Shown piece by piece: positions 7,435 through 14,707 of a stretch of DNA of 16,364 nucleotides. Positions within the stretch are counted from its first letter, which is position 1, and each line of letters starts with the position of its first letter. The translations under genes and the position numbers were made by a program. The notes below the pieces were generated by a model. The model was not told the DNA's origin. It worked only from the letters and a program-made list of their open reading frames with translations, and searched no databases. The stretch is from Bacteroidota bacterium (GTDB lineage: Bacteria > Bacteroidota > Bacteroidia > UBA7662 > CANHCV01): assembly GCA_027488715.1 (NCBI GenBank), contig JAIYBD010000174.1:1-16364 (forward strand), in the 5' to 3' direction.

Positions 7435-8441
7435 AAGTACTCATCCTGTCGGGCGGAGGTGGAGAGCGGTTTTGGCCCCTTTCCCGACAAACGAAACCCA
7501 AACAATTCCTTCCCATTTTTGGTGGAAAAACCCTTTTTGAAGATGCCTTGGAACGAGCCGATTCCTTAGGTGCAGAAGTTGTTGTAGCAACCAATGCCAA
7601 GCATACCCATTGGATTGATCAATTTGCGCCCAATGCCTTTCAAATTCACGAACCCATTGGGCGCAATACCGCTCCCGCTGTCGCCCTAGCGTGTTTCCAA
7701 TTTCCATCCGAAACCTTCCTCGTCCTTCCATCCGATCATCTTATCCGTTACCGCGAAGGATTTATTCAGGCCTCAAAAAGAGCCATTGAATTGGCTAATC
7801 AAGGTTTTTTGGTCACTTTCGGACTCACACCCGATTACCCGGAAACGGGGTACGGTTACATCGAAGCCGAAGGCGAAATCGTACATTCCTTCAAAGAAAA
7901 ACCCCATCTCGAAACGGCTCAGGAATACATCGCCACCGGTCGATATTTCTGGAATGCAGGCATGTTCGCTTTTTCGGCTAAAACATTTTTGGAGGAGTGC
8001 CAGAAACATGCACCAGAATTGTATGAAAAAACAAAAATGGCCTGGGAAAATGCCCAAAAAGATGATGGCGTTTTGGCGCCTCAAGAAAACCACATGAGCG
8101 AAATCCCCTCCATCTCTATCGACTATGCGGTGATTGAAAAAACCGATCAACTTCGAATGGTTCCCGCCTCCATGGGATGGAGCGACTTGGGAAGTTTTGA
8201 TGCCCTGGCCGACGAATACAAAAAAAATCATCTCCCCATGGAAACCCCCCGATTGGTGCAAATTGAAGGTGAAAATAATTTTGCTTTTGCCCCCAATACC
8301 GTGGTCGCAACCATAGGAGTTTCCAATCTCCTCATCATTCAAACACCCGATGCTCTCTTGGTTTGTGAAAAAGGAAAAAGCCAACAAGTTCGCGCTGTTA
8401 TGGAAGATTTAAAGTTAAACCTTCCCAGCATCACCCAATGA
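7431..8441 (+). CDS. manC: Mannose-1-phosphate guanylyltransferase (GDP-mannose pyrophosphorylase)
   Basis: The 336-residue cytoplasmic enzyme makes GDP-mannose from mannose-1-phosphate and GTP. Evidence is the nucleotide-binding start SGGGGERFWPLSR (7-19) with PKQF (23-26), GRNTAPA (77-83), LPSDH (99-103), FKEKP (154-158), WNAGMF (174-179), SIDYAVIEK (229-237) and GWSDLGSFDAL (249-259). The length fits the single-domain form without the C-terminal phosphomannose isomerase cupin found in many ManC/AlgA proteins, so mannose-6-phosphate isomerase and phosphomannomutase must be encoded elsewhere. It overlaps both neighbours by ATGA, which ties GDP-mannose supply to the UDP-amino-sugar genes and to the outer-membrane protein that follows. 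GDP-mannose could feed mannose, rhamnose or fucose residues of the same glycan. Confidence 0.93.
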   Translation: MKVLILSGGGGERFWPLSRQTKPKQFLPIFGGKTLFEDALERADSLGAEVVVATNAKHTHWIDQFAPNAFQIHEPIGRNTAPAVALACFQFPSETFLVLPSDHLIRYREGFIQASKRAIELANQGFLVTFGLTPDYPETGYGYIEAEGEIVHSFKEKPHLETAQEYIATGRYFWNAGMFAFSAKTFLEECQKHAPELYEKTKMAWENAQKDDGVLAPQENHMSEIPSISIDYAVIEKTDQLRMVPASMGWSDLGSFDALADEYKKNHLPMETPRLVQIEGENNFAFAPNTVVATIGVSNLLIIQTPDALLVCEKGKSQQVRAVMEDLKLNLPSITQ

Positions 8442-10066
8442 AAAAAACCATACTTCTCGCTTTCGTTTATTTGACTTTTTTGGGAGCTAAAGCGCAACCC
8501 TTTTTCTTGATCTCCCGCTCCAACGATCCACAGTATCGAATCAATTCATTCATTTTTCATGATGAATTAAGGTTCTTTTTCGAACCTTATGCCATCGCCT
8601 CCGATGATTCAGAATCGCTAAAACTGAGTTCTAGAGCCCGACATAGTTTGTCTTATTTGTCGTACTTTAATCCCAATAATCGGCCCAAATGGTCTAGAAA
8701 TAAATGGGTTCAAAAAATCACCGACCACGAGTTAATTCAGTTTGTTGACACTGATTTTTGCATTCAAGTATATCCCTTGGTCGATTTTTCGGCAGGGCAA
8801 ACCAACCTTAAAGACATTCGATTATCTCAAAATACCCGCGGTTTTTGGTTATCTGGAACTACACGTAAGTTTGGTTTTACCACCACTTTTGCCGAAAATC
8901 AGTCGTATTTGCCAACATTTCTAGATTCTTTCCGCACGGTATCGGGCACATTGCCAGGGCAAGGGCCGGTGAAAAATTTCAAAGTGGGCGGATATGATTA
9001 CAGTTACGCCACAGGCGAACTCGCCTACAAAGCCGCCCATAATGTGCGGTTGGCTTTCGGAAACGAACGCCAATTCATTGGCGACGGGTATCGTTCCCTC
9101 ATTTTAAGCGATTTCTGCTCCCCTTACCCGTATTTCAAAGCGGAATGGAAAATGGGCCCCATTCAATACCGCTACCAAATTGCCCAAATGCAAGATCGAA
9201 CCGTGCCAACGAGCGTGAAACCCCTTCCAACCAAATTTCACGCTTTCCATTATTTGGATTGGAACGTTACTCCCAAATGGAAAATTAGCCTTTACGATGC
9301 CATTGTTTGGGCCAAAGTTTCGCCCTTCAATGGAGCAATCCGTGGAATTGATTGGAATTACCTCAATCCCTTTGTCTTCTTCCGCCCCTTGGAATACAAC
9401 AACCGAAGTATTGATAATGCTTTTATGGCCCTAAGTACCTCGGTGTTCCTACGATCAAATTTGCAAGGTTATGGCCAGTTGTTTCTCGACGAATTTAAGC
9501 TTTCGGAATGGAGAAATAGGAGTAAAAGTTGGACTCAGAAGTACAGTGTACAGCTAGGGGTTAAAGGCTTTAAAAACTTTAAAAATCACCGAAATATTTT
9601 CGGATTATTGGAGTATAATAGTGTTCGGCCATATACCTATTCCCATCAATACCCTGTTCAAAACTACAGTCATTCCAATGCACCACTTGCCCATCCGTTT
9701 GGTGCTAATTTTCACGAACTTTTGGGCCAATTCCAATATACCCAAAGTCGATTCCAATCTAGCTTTTGGATATCTAATAGCATACGTGGGAACGATACAT
9801 CAGCAGCATCATTCGGTGGAAATATTTTTAAAAGCTATAACCTTAGGGTTGGAAATCAAAATCAAACCATCACCCAAGGAAATGCCCTCTCCAATCTCCA
9901 CTATCGAGCAACCTTGGGTTACATCATCAACCAAGGAAACAATTTACGGGTGGAATTAAGCTACGGATCTCGTACCGTTCAATCACCCATTCAAGCCGCC
10001 ATTCGAGAAAATTATTGGAGCTTTGGGATCAAAACAGCCATTTTTTACCGCCCATCCGATTTTTAA
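8438..10066 (+). CDS. Wzi/RemB-like outer-membrane beta-barrel protein
   Basis: The 542-residue protein has a signal peptide (MKKTILLAFVYLTFLGAKAQ, cleavage near 20) and then a chain rich in aromatic, alternating strands typical of a barrel. The block LAFGNERQFIGDGYRSLILS (205-224), the later NPFVFFRPLEY, LDEFKLSEW, LEYNSVRPYTYSH and APLAHPFGANFHELLG match what I recognise of the Bacteroidota Wzi-capsule-assembly-like and RemB families. Wzi anchors capsule to the outer membrane in enterobacteria, and RemB contributes to gliding in Flavobacterium. Position after GDP-mannose synthesis supports a role in surface-polysaccharide attachment, though motility cannot be excluded. It starts in an ATGA overlap and its TAA stop shares one base with the next ATG. 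Confidence 0.82.
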   Translation: MKKTILLAFVYLTFLGAKAQPFFLISRSNDPQYRINSFIFHDELRFFFEPYAIASDDSESLKLSSRARHSLSYLSYFNPNNRPKWSRNKWVQKITDHELIQFVDTDFCIQVYPLVDFSAGQTNLKDIRLSQNTRGFWLSGTTRKFGFTTTFAENQSYLPTFLDSFRTVSGTLPGQGPVKNFKVGGYDYSYATGELAYKAAHNVRLAFGNERQFIGDGYRSLILSDFCSPYPYFKAEWKMGPIQYRYQIAQMQDRTVPTSVKPLPTKFHAFHYLDWNVTPKWKISLYDAIVWAKVSPFNGAIRGIDWNYLNPFVFFRPLEYNNRSIDNAFMALSTSVFLRSNLQGYGQLFLDEFKLSEWRNRSKSWTQKYSVQLGVKGFKNFKNHRNIFGLLEYNSVRPYTYSHQYPVQNYSHSNAPLAHPFGANFHELLGQFQYTQSRFQSSFWISNSIRGNDTSAASFGGNIFKSYNLRVGNQNQTITQGNALSNLHYRATLGYIINQGNNLRVELSYGSRTVQSPIQAAIRENYWSFGIKTAIFYRPSDF

Positions 10067-10596
10067 TGAAAGAACTCGTTTACGGAATCATTCAAGATAA
10101 TGTGGTGTTTGCTAACAAGCATCAGGCCATTCAATATGCCTCCATTACCGATGCCATTCCTCGCTCAAAAAATTGGGCTGATTTTATTCGATTAACGTCC
10201 CAAGAAACCTACGAAGAAGTGATGTATCGAATTTTGGAAGTCTTGGAGTACGAACAACTGTTCCCTCATTTTTTAATGGGAGAAAGCCTGTCTAATTATG
10301 TGCCCGGTTTGGCACTTCCTCTCCCAGATGATGAGTTTTCGGTAGAACTTTTGCCTGGGTTTGAAGATGGAGAATTTTTCCCTCGTTTTGAAGAAGAAAT
10401 CATTTCATGGTTACCTGAAGATATTTTTCTAGAAATGGGAAAGGTAGAAGAGATGGAAAACGATGCTTTTCGCTATCGTATTTTGCCCGATTCACTTCCG
10501 TTGGTTATACAAAGTTTAGAGGCCTTGGGCTTTTCCGTGGAAGAAAATACCCAACTTATCTTGAAAGCCCAAGGAAATGAAACTCCTGCTGCATGA
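10066..10596 (+). CDS. Acidic protein of unknown function
   Basis: I do not recognise this 176-residue protein. By my count it has about 33 acidic against 11 basic residues. There is no signal peptide or membrane segment, so it should be cytoplasmic. A central stretch (about 75-135) combines prolines and acidic residues (LPLPDDEF, GFEDGEFFPRFEEE, WLPEDIF). The last part (about 140-170) is predicted helix then strand, with LPLVIQSLEALGF. I chose the ATG at 10066, which shares its A with the previous TAA stop, over an in-frame ATG at 10015 that lies inside the barrel gene. Its 3' end overlaps the amidotransferase start by 20 bp, so the two are probably co-translated, but no function follows from that. 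Confidence 0.75.
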   Translation: MKELVYGIIQDNVVFANKHQAIQYASITDAIPRSKNWADFIRLTSQETYEEVMYRILEVLEYEQLFPHFLMGESLSNYVPGLALPLPDDEFSVELLPGFEDGEFFPRFEEEIISWLPEDIFLEMGKVEEMENDAFRYRILPDSLPLVIQSLEALGFSVEENTQLILKAQGNETPAA

Positions 10597-11143
10597 TAAT
10601 TTCGATTCTTTTACCTACATCCTCGCCGATTATTTTCTGCGGTTGGGGGCCGATTTACACGTTGTAACGAATCGGGAAGATTGCCCCTCATTGTCAAATT
10701 TTGATGGATTGATTCTGTCGCCAGGGCCCGATCGCCCTGCCGATGCGGGCAATTTAAAAAAGGTAGTTCAACAAGCAGCCAACGATCGCATCCCCACCTT
10801 CGGAGTTTGCTTGGGCCATCAGGCCATGGGAGAGTTCCTCGGTGCACCCCTACATCTTGCCCAAGAGCCCATGCACGGGAGAACATCGCAAATTCATCAC
10901 GCTCAATCCGGAATCTTTGCCAATATTCCCCAAGGAATTGATGTCATGAGGTATCATTCCTTGGTTTTGGCGCATGCTACCAACTTGTTTTCGGTGGAGG
11001 CCGAATCTCCCCAAGGTGAAATCATGGCCCTTCAGGCGAAACAGCTTCCTTGGTGGGGAGTGCAATTTCACCCAGAAAGCATTCAAACCAATTTTGGGTT
11101 GAAAATCATCGAAAATTGGATGGTGCAAACTTCAAAAAATTAA
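10577..11143 (+). CDS. TrpG/PabA-type glutamine amidotransferase
   Basis: A 188-residue class I glutamine amidotransferase. The start MKLLLHDNFDSFTY (1-14) is the family N terminus, LSPGPDRP (47-54) forms the oxyanion region, and the triad is Cys78 (GVCLGHQ), His165 and Glu167 (FHPES). MHGRTSQI (99-106) is the anthranilate-synthase/aminodeoxychorismate-synthase signature. It would release ammonia from glutamine for a chorismate-using partner (TrpE or PabB), giving anthranilate for tryptophan or aminodeoxychorismate for folate. No partner is in the window, and sequence alone does not decide between the two, so I give no symbol. All key residues are intact. Its start lies 20 bp inside the acidic-protein gene, with AAGGA just before the ATG as a possible ribosome-binding site. 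Confidence 0.92.
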   Translation: MKLLLHDNFDSFTYILADYFLRLGADLHVVTNREDCPSLSNFDGLILSPGPDRPADAGNLKKVVQQAANDRIPTFGVCLGHQAMGEFLGAPLHLAQEPMHGRTSQIHHAQSGIFANIPQGIDVMRYHSLVLAHATNLFSVEAESPQGEIMALQAKQLPWWGVQFHPESIQTNFGLKIIENWMVQTSKN

Positions 11144-11147
11144 TACC

Positions 11148-11155
11148 TATATTTA
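11148..11155 (+). promoter_or_regulatory. Candidate -7 element upstream of the first hydrolase
   Basis: TATATTTA (TAnnTTTG with the last base changed) lies in the 32-bp gap after the amidotransferase gene, 20 bases before the ATG at 11176. It could head a hydrolase–CBS–nadK transcript. No clear -33 box is visible. Confidence 0.27.
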
Positions 11156-11175
11156 CACTCAGAAACCAACTCATT

Positions 11176-11937
11176 ATGTCGTATACGATTGTTGAAGAAA
11201 AAGATTTCCGCTATGTAGATGTTGGAGAAGGACAACCGTTGGTGCTTTTGCATGGACTTTTTGGGGCGTTAAGCAATTGGCAAGGCGTTATCGATAAGTT
11301 CAAAGAGAATTACCGAGTATTCATTCCAATTCTTCCTTTATATTCCCTTCCTTTGCTCAATACCAACGTGCCCAATTTGGCGAAGTACGTGGATAAAATT
11401 TTGAAGTACAAAGGCATTGAAAACGCCGTATTGATTGGCAATTCTTTGGGCGGACACGTATCCTTGTTGTACATCATTAACCATGCGCCCAAATATTGTG
11501 GCTTGGTATTAACCGGAAGTTCGGGCTTGTACGAAAATGGCATGGGCGGTTCCTATCCCAAACGTGGAAGCTACGATTACATCAAAAATAAAACGGAAGA
11601 AACGTTCTATCACCCCGAAACCGCTACCAAGGAATTGGTGGATGAGGTCTTCGACATTGTAAACGACCGAAATAAAATTATTCGTGTCCTAGCCATGTCG
11701 AAAAGCGCTATTCGCCAAAACCTTAGCCAAGAACTAAATGTCATCAATCAACCCACGCTCTTGATTTGGGGGAAAAACGACATTGTTACTCCGCCTGAAG
11801 TTTGCGAAGAATTCCATAAACTCATCCCTCAATCTGAAATTGCTTGGGTTGACGAATGTGGACACGCGCCCATGATGGAATACCCCGATAAATTCAACGA
11901 TATTTTGGCCGATTGGCTCACCAAAAAGGGACTATGA
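11176..11937 (+). CDS. Alpha/beta hydrolase
   Basis: The 253-residue cytoplasmic protein has the alpha/beta-hydrolase fold. The oxyanion segment is LLHGLFGALSNW (24-35), the nucleophile elbow GNSLGG (S90), the acid D202 in WGKNDIVTPP and the histidine H230 in ECGHAPMMEYP. All three catalytic residues are present, so it should be an active esterase-like enzyme; the substrate cannot be told. I chose the ATG at 11176 because MSYTIVEEKDFRYVDVGEG is a normal family start, whereas the in-frame ATG at 11050 lies deep in the amidotransferase gene. It ends in an ATGA overlap with the CBS gene. This hydrolase is a common neighbour of CBS–nadK in Bacteroidota. Confidence 0.9.
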   Translation: MSYTIVEEKDFRYVDVGEGQPLVLLHGLFGALSNWQGVIDKFKENYRVFIPILPLYSLPLLNTNVPNLAKYVDKILKYKGIENAVLIGNSLGGHVSLLYIINHAPKYCGLVLTGSSGLYENGMGGSYPKRGSYDYIKNKTEETFYHPETATKELVDEVFDIVNDRNKIIRVLAMSKSAIRQNLSQELNVINQPTLLIWGKNDIVTPPEVCEEFHKLIPQSEIAWVDECGHAPMMEYPDKFNDILADWLTKKGL

Positions 11938-12599
11938 TCGCCAAAGAAATACTCGATCAACGCATCGTCGCCGCCAAACCTGAAGAACTCATCAAGGAAG
12001 CGGCGATTCGTTTTTTAGGCCATAACCTCGGACATATCCCTGTGGTAGAATCCGAACATTTGGTTGGACTTTTATCGATCGAGTCGATGATGGAAGATGG
12101 TTTGTTGGAAAAAGAGTGTGCCTATGCACTTTCTCCGGCCATCATCCCTCAAACCCATCCTCATGCGCCTTTATCCAAAGTCTTTGGACCCATGATGGGC
12201 CAACACCTTACGGTTTTACCCGTGGTGGACGCTGATGAAAAATACGTGGGATGCATCACCACGGCCAGCTGGTTATCCTTTCTTCAAGAAAGCCCTTCAT
12301 TGCTATCTGAAGGGGGACTAATTATGTTGAAAATGGGAATTCACGATTACATGCCCAGCCAATTGGCTCGAATTTGCGAGTCGGAAAATGCCCGTTTGAT
12401 TCACCTTTCGTGCAGCGATCCCGACGATGATTTGAATATCGAGGTAACCTTAAAGGTAAATCTTAGTCATATGGAACCCATTCGAAGTGCCATGGAGCGA
12501 TTCGACTATCAGGTTTTGTCGGTGATTCAGGCTTCGGAGATGGATGAATTTCTACACGATCGTTGGAAAAATTTGGAGAACTACCTCAATATCGAATGA
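11934..12599 (+). CDS. CBS-pair protein with an ACT-like C-terminal region
   Basis: A 221-residue soluble protein. Two CBS motifs are visible, with core strands HIPVVESEHLVGLLSIE (34-50) and VLPVVDADEKYVGCITT (94-110). CBS pairs usually bind adenosine nucleotides or similar ligands as sensors. The last third (about 128-200: GLIMLKMGIHDYMPSQLARI, then LNIEVTLKVN and DYQVLSVI) looks like a beta-alpha-beta ACT-type ligand-binding domain, which is my reading of the pattern. I took the ATG at 11934, an ATGA overlap with the hydrolase stop, over an in-frame ATG at 11913. It is joined to NAD kinase by another ATGA overlap, which suggests nucleotide sensing linked to NADP supply, but no mechanism is shown. 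Confidence 0.85.
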   Translation: MIAKEILDQRIVAAKPEELIKEAAIRFLGHNLGHIPVVESEHLVGLLSIESMMEDGLLEKECAYALSPAIIPQTHPHAPLSKVFGPMMGQHLTVLPVVDADEKYVGCITTASWLSFLQESPSLLSEGGLIMLKMGIHDYMPSQLARICESENARLIHLSCSDPDDDLNIEVTLKVNLSHMEPIRSAMERFDYQVLSVIQASEMDEFLHDRWKNLENYLNIE

Positions 12600-13447
12600 A
12601 CATCGCCCTCTACAGTCGAAAATTAGAGCCGAAAAACACCGATTCCATTCGCAACCTTGTCCTCGCTTTCCAAAATCGAGGGGCCAATATCTCCTTTCAT
12701 CAACATTTCCATGCTATTTTTTCAAGCGAAGTATCGTACTTCTCCGATGAATTACCATCGCAAACCGATCTTGTTTTATCGTTGGGCGGGGATGGAACCG
12801 TGTTGGAAACGGCCATGCTGGTGAAAACCTCAGGAATTCCTGTTTTGGGATTGAATTTTGGGAAAATGGGATTTTTAGCTGCCCAAAACGATTCCTTTGA
12901 TGAAATTGCCGAGGCCATCATGCAGCGACAATATTCCCTTGAAAGCCGAAGTTTGATCGAGTTGAAAACTCCCAATGGAATGTTTCAAAATCACCCATTT
13001 GCCTTGAACGATATCACCATTTTGAAAAAAGATCGGGCCTCCATGATTGGAGTTCACGTTTCGGTGAATGGTCAGCGATTAAGCACCATTTGGGCCGATG
13101 GAATCATAGTGGCAACACCAACGGGATCAACCGGATATTCCTTGAGTTGTGGCGGTCCCATCGCCTTTCCCGATAGCCCCATTTTCATCATTTCTCCCAT
13201 TGCACCTCACCAATTGAATGTTCGTCCCGTGGTGGTTCCCGATCATGCAGAAATTGAGTTGAGTTTCAAAGAGAAAAACATTCAATTTGCGGCCACATTG
13301 GATTCTAGAACCGAATGGTTCGATTCAAACATTACCTTGAAGGTGAAAAAGGCTGATTTTCAGTTTAGCTTAGTGCGTTTACCTTGGGAAAACTTTCCAG
13401 AAAATATTCGGAAGAAGTTGCAATGGGGCATTGATATTCGAAATTAA
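12596..13447 (+). CDS. nadK: NAD kinase
   Basis: This 283-residue cytoplasmic enzyme phosphorylates NAD to NADP using ATP (or polyphosphate). The family signature is SLGGDGTVLETA (62-73, GGDGT with D66), GLNFGKMGFLA (85-95), ALND (136-139, Asp where many family members have Glu) and TPTGSTGYSLSCGGPI (174-189), followed by SPIAPHQLNVRPVV (200-213). The ATG at 12596 gives an ATGA overlap with the CBS gene and the standard start MNIALYSR; an in-frame ATG at 12563 would add 11 residues inside the upstream gene. It sits beside the CBS protein as is usual in Bacteroidota. Confidence 0.96.
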   Translation: MNIALYSRKLEPKNTDSIRNLVLAFQNRGANISFHQHFHAIFSSEVSYFSDELPSQTDLVLSLGGDGTVLETAMLVKTSGIPVLGLNFGKMGFLAAQNDSFDEIAEAIMQRQYSLESRSLIELKTPNGMFQNHPFALNDITILKKDRASMIGVHVSVNGQRLSTIWADGIIVATPTGSTGYSLSCGGPIAFPDSPIFIISPIAPHQLNVRPVVVPDHAEIELSFKEKNIQFAATLDSRTEWFDSNITLKVKKADFQFSLVRLPWENFPENIRKKLQWGIDIRN

Positions 13448-13453
13448 CGGAGC

Positions 13454-14299
13454 ATGATTACCAGAAATAGTCATTTTCATGTTCCCAATACCAATGACGT
13501 ATTGTTGTACGATGCATTTCTTCCCGATCAACCGAAGGGGATATTGGTATTTATTCATGGATTTAAAGGGTTTAAAGATTGGGGTGCGTGGGATATTTGC
13601 TCCGAATTTTGGATGCAACAGGGGTGGGCTGTTTTTAAATTCAATTTTTCACATAATGGAACCGGTTTGCACGACCCTCAATCGTTCGTGCACCCCGAAA
13701 AATTTAGGAAGAATACCTATGGTCGCGAACGATTAGAAACCTTGGCCTTTCTCGATTTTATTCGTTCAGGGGAGGTCTTTCCAACGTTGAAAAAACTTCC
13801 GCTGTTTGTGATTGGCCACAGTCGGGGAGCGGGAGCTGCCTTGAACTCAGCAAGTCATCCTTCCGTGAAAGGAATTGCTACGTGGGCGGGAATCAGCAAA
13901 TACAACCGATGGGGGGAAGAACAACGCCAACGTTGGGAGTTGCTCGGAACCCTGGAAATCATCAACCAAAGAACCGGAGAGTCGTTGCCCCTCGATATCG
14001 ATTTATTACAGGATTATCAGCGAAACAAGAATATTCTTCGAATTAAAACCCACGTTCAGCGGTTGCAAAAACCTCTGATTATTTTTCACGGTACGGCCGA
14101 TGAAGCAGTTTCGTGGGAGGAAGCCATCAAATTGAAAAAGTGGAATTCTGATGCTGAATTACATCTTTTGGAAGGCGTAAATCATGTTTTTGGCGCTCAC
14201 CATCCATGGAATTCCAAGGAACTTCCACTACCGTTGAAAAAAGTTGCCGAGGAAACTGTTCGGTTTTTTGAAAGGGTTATCCTCCAGAAATCTCTTTGA
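13454..14299 (+). CDS. Alpha/beta hydrolase, dienelactone-hydrolase/peptidase-like
   Basis: A 281-residue alpha/beta-fold enzyme. Features are VFIHGFKGFKDWG (32-44), with the oxyanion strand, the nucleophile elbow GHSRGAG (S123), the acid D216 in HGTADEAVSW and the histidine H244 in GVNHVFGAHHPW. The triad is intact, and the GFKGFKDWG segment is common in a group of Bacteroidota hydrolases of unassigned substrate. No signal peptide is seen. It starts six bases after the nadK stop with GGAG just upstream of the ATG as a possible ribosome-binding site. It is the last gene of the plus-strand run, and its final 23 bp overlap the 3' end of the opposite-strand receiver gene. The closest alternatives are an S9-like peptidase or a carboxylesterase. 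Confidence 0.88.
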   Translation: MITRNSHFHVPNTNDVLLYDAFLPDQPKGILVFIHGFKGFKDWGAWDICSEFWMQQGWAVFKFNFSHNGTGLHDPQSFVHPEKFRKNTYGRERLETLAFLDFIRSGEVFPTLKKLPLFVIGHSRGAGAALNSASHPSVKGIATWAGISKYNRWGEEQRQRWELLGTLEIINQRTGESLPLDIDLLQDYQRNKNILRIKTHVQRLQKPLIIFHGTADEAVSWEEAIKLKKWNSDAELHLLEGVNHVFGAHHPWNSKELPLPLKKVAEETVRFFERVILQKSL

Positions 14300-14651
14300 T
14301 TTTATCCATGGAGATGGGCTTTTCCAAATATCCGGTAACCAAAGGGTAGGACAATCCTTTTTCCCGATCACGTTCGTCGAGGGAGGAGGTAACAAAGTAA
14401 ATCTGAGAATTTTTGAAATGGTCGGCCGGACATTGTTGAAAGGCATCCAATAATTGAAATCCGTTGATTTCCGGCATGCGGATATCGATGAGAAATATTC
14501 GATCGTTGTACGGTTCCGCATGAATGGCATCGAGTGCTGCCTTACTGCTTTGGAAAACTTGAACGGGCGTATCGGCAGCAACTTGACGGATCACGGCTTG
14601 ATGCAAGAAATTGAAAATTTCATCGTCATCAATCAATACAAATGGCTTCAT
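14277..14651 (-). CDS. Stand-alone response regulator receiver protein
   Basis: The 124-residue protein is one CheY-like receiver domain with no output domain. The acidic pocket is D8-D10 (LIDDDE), the phospho-acceptor D56 in FLIDIRMPEINGF, the switch residue T88 in FVTSS, and the conserved K111-P112 in YLEKPIS. It would be phosphorylated by a histidine kinase that is not in the window and act through protein partners. It lies 56 bp downstream of, and in the same direction as, the large CHU_C protein gene, so the two may be co-transcribed. Its 3' end overlaps the convergent hydrolase by 23 bp. Confidence 0.9.
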   Translation of the reverse strand: MKPFVLIDDDEIFNFLHQAVIRQVAADTPVQVFQSSKAALDAIHAEPYNDRIFLIDIRMPEINGFQLLDAFQQCPADHFKNSQIYFVTSSLDERDREKGLSYPLVTGYLEKPISMDKIKEISGG

Positions 14652-14707
14652 GGGGTCTTACCGATTTTAAAGGTTGTGAATAAATATTGGCAGGTTGAAA
14701 GAGAAAC

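Noticed and set aside
7773..8387. 204-codon open frame on the minus strand
   Set aside because: It lies wholly inside the GDP-mannose pyrophosphorylase gene, which is well supported on the plus strand.
11050..11175. Longer N terminus for the first alpha/beta hydrolase
   Set aside because: The extra 42 codons lie largely inside the amidotransferase gene and read as non-family sequence; the ATG at 11176 gives a standard start.
14290..14315. ATCTC/GAGAT inverted repeat as a terminator
   Set aside because: The stem is only five bases with a 16-base loop and no following T-run, so it is probably chance.
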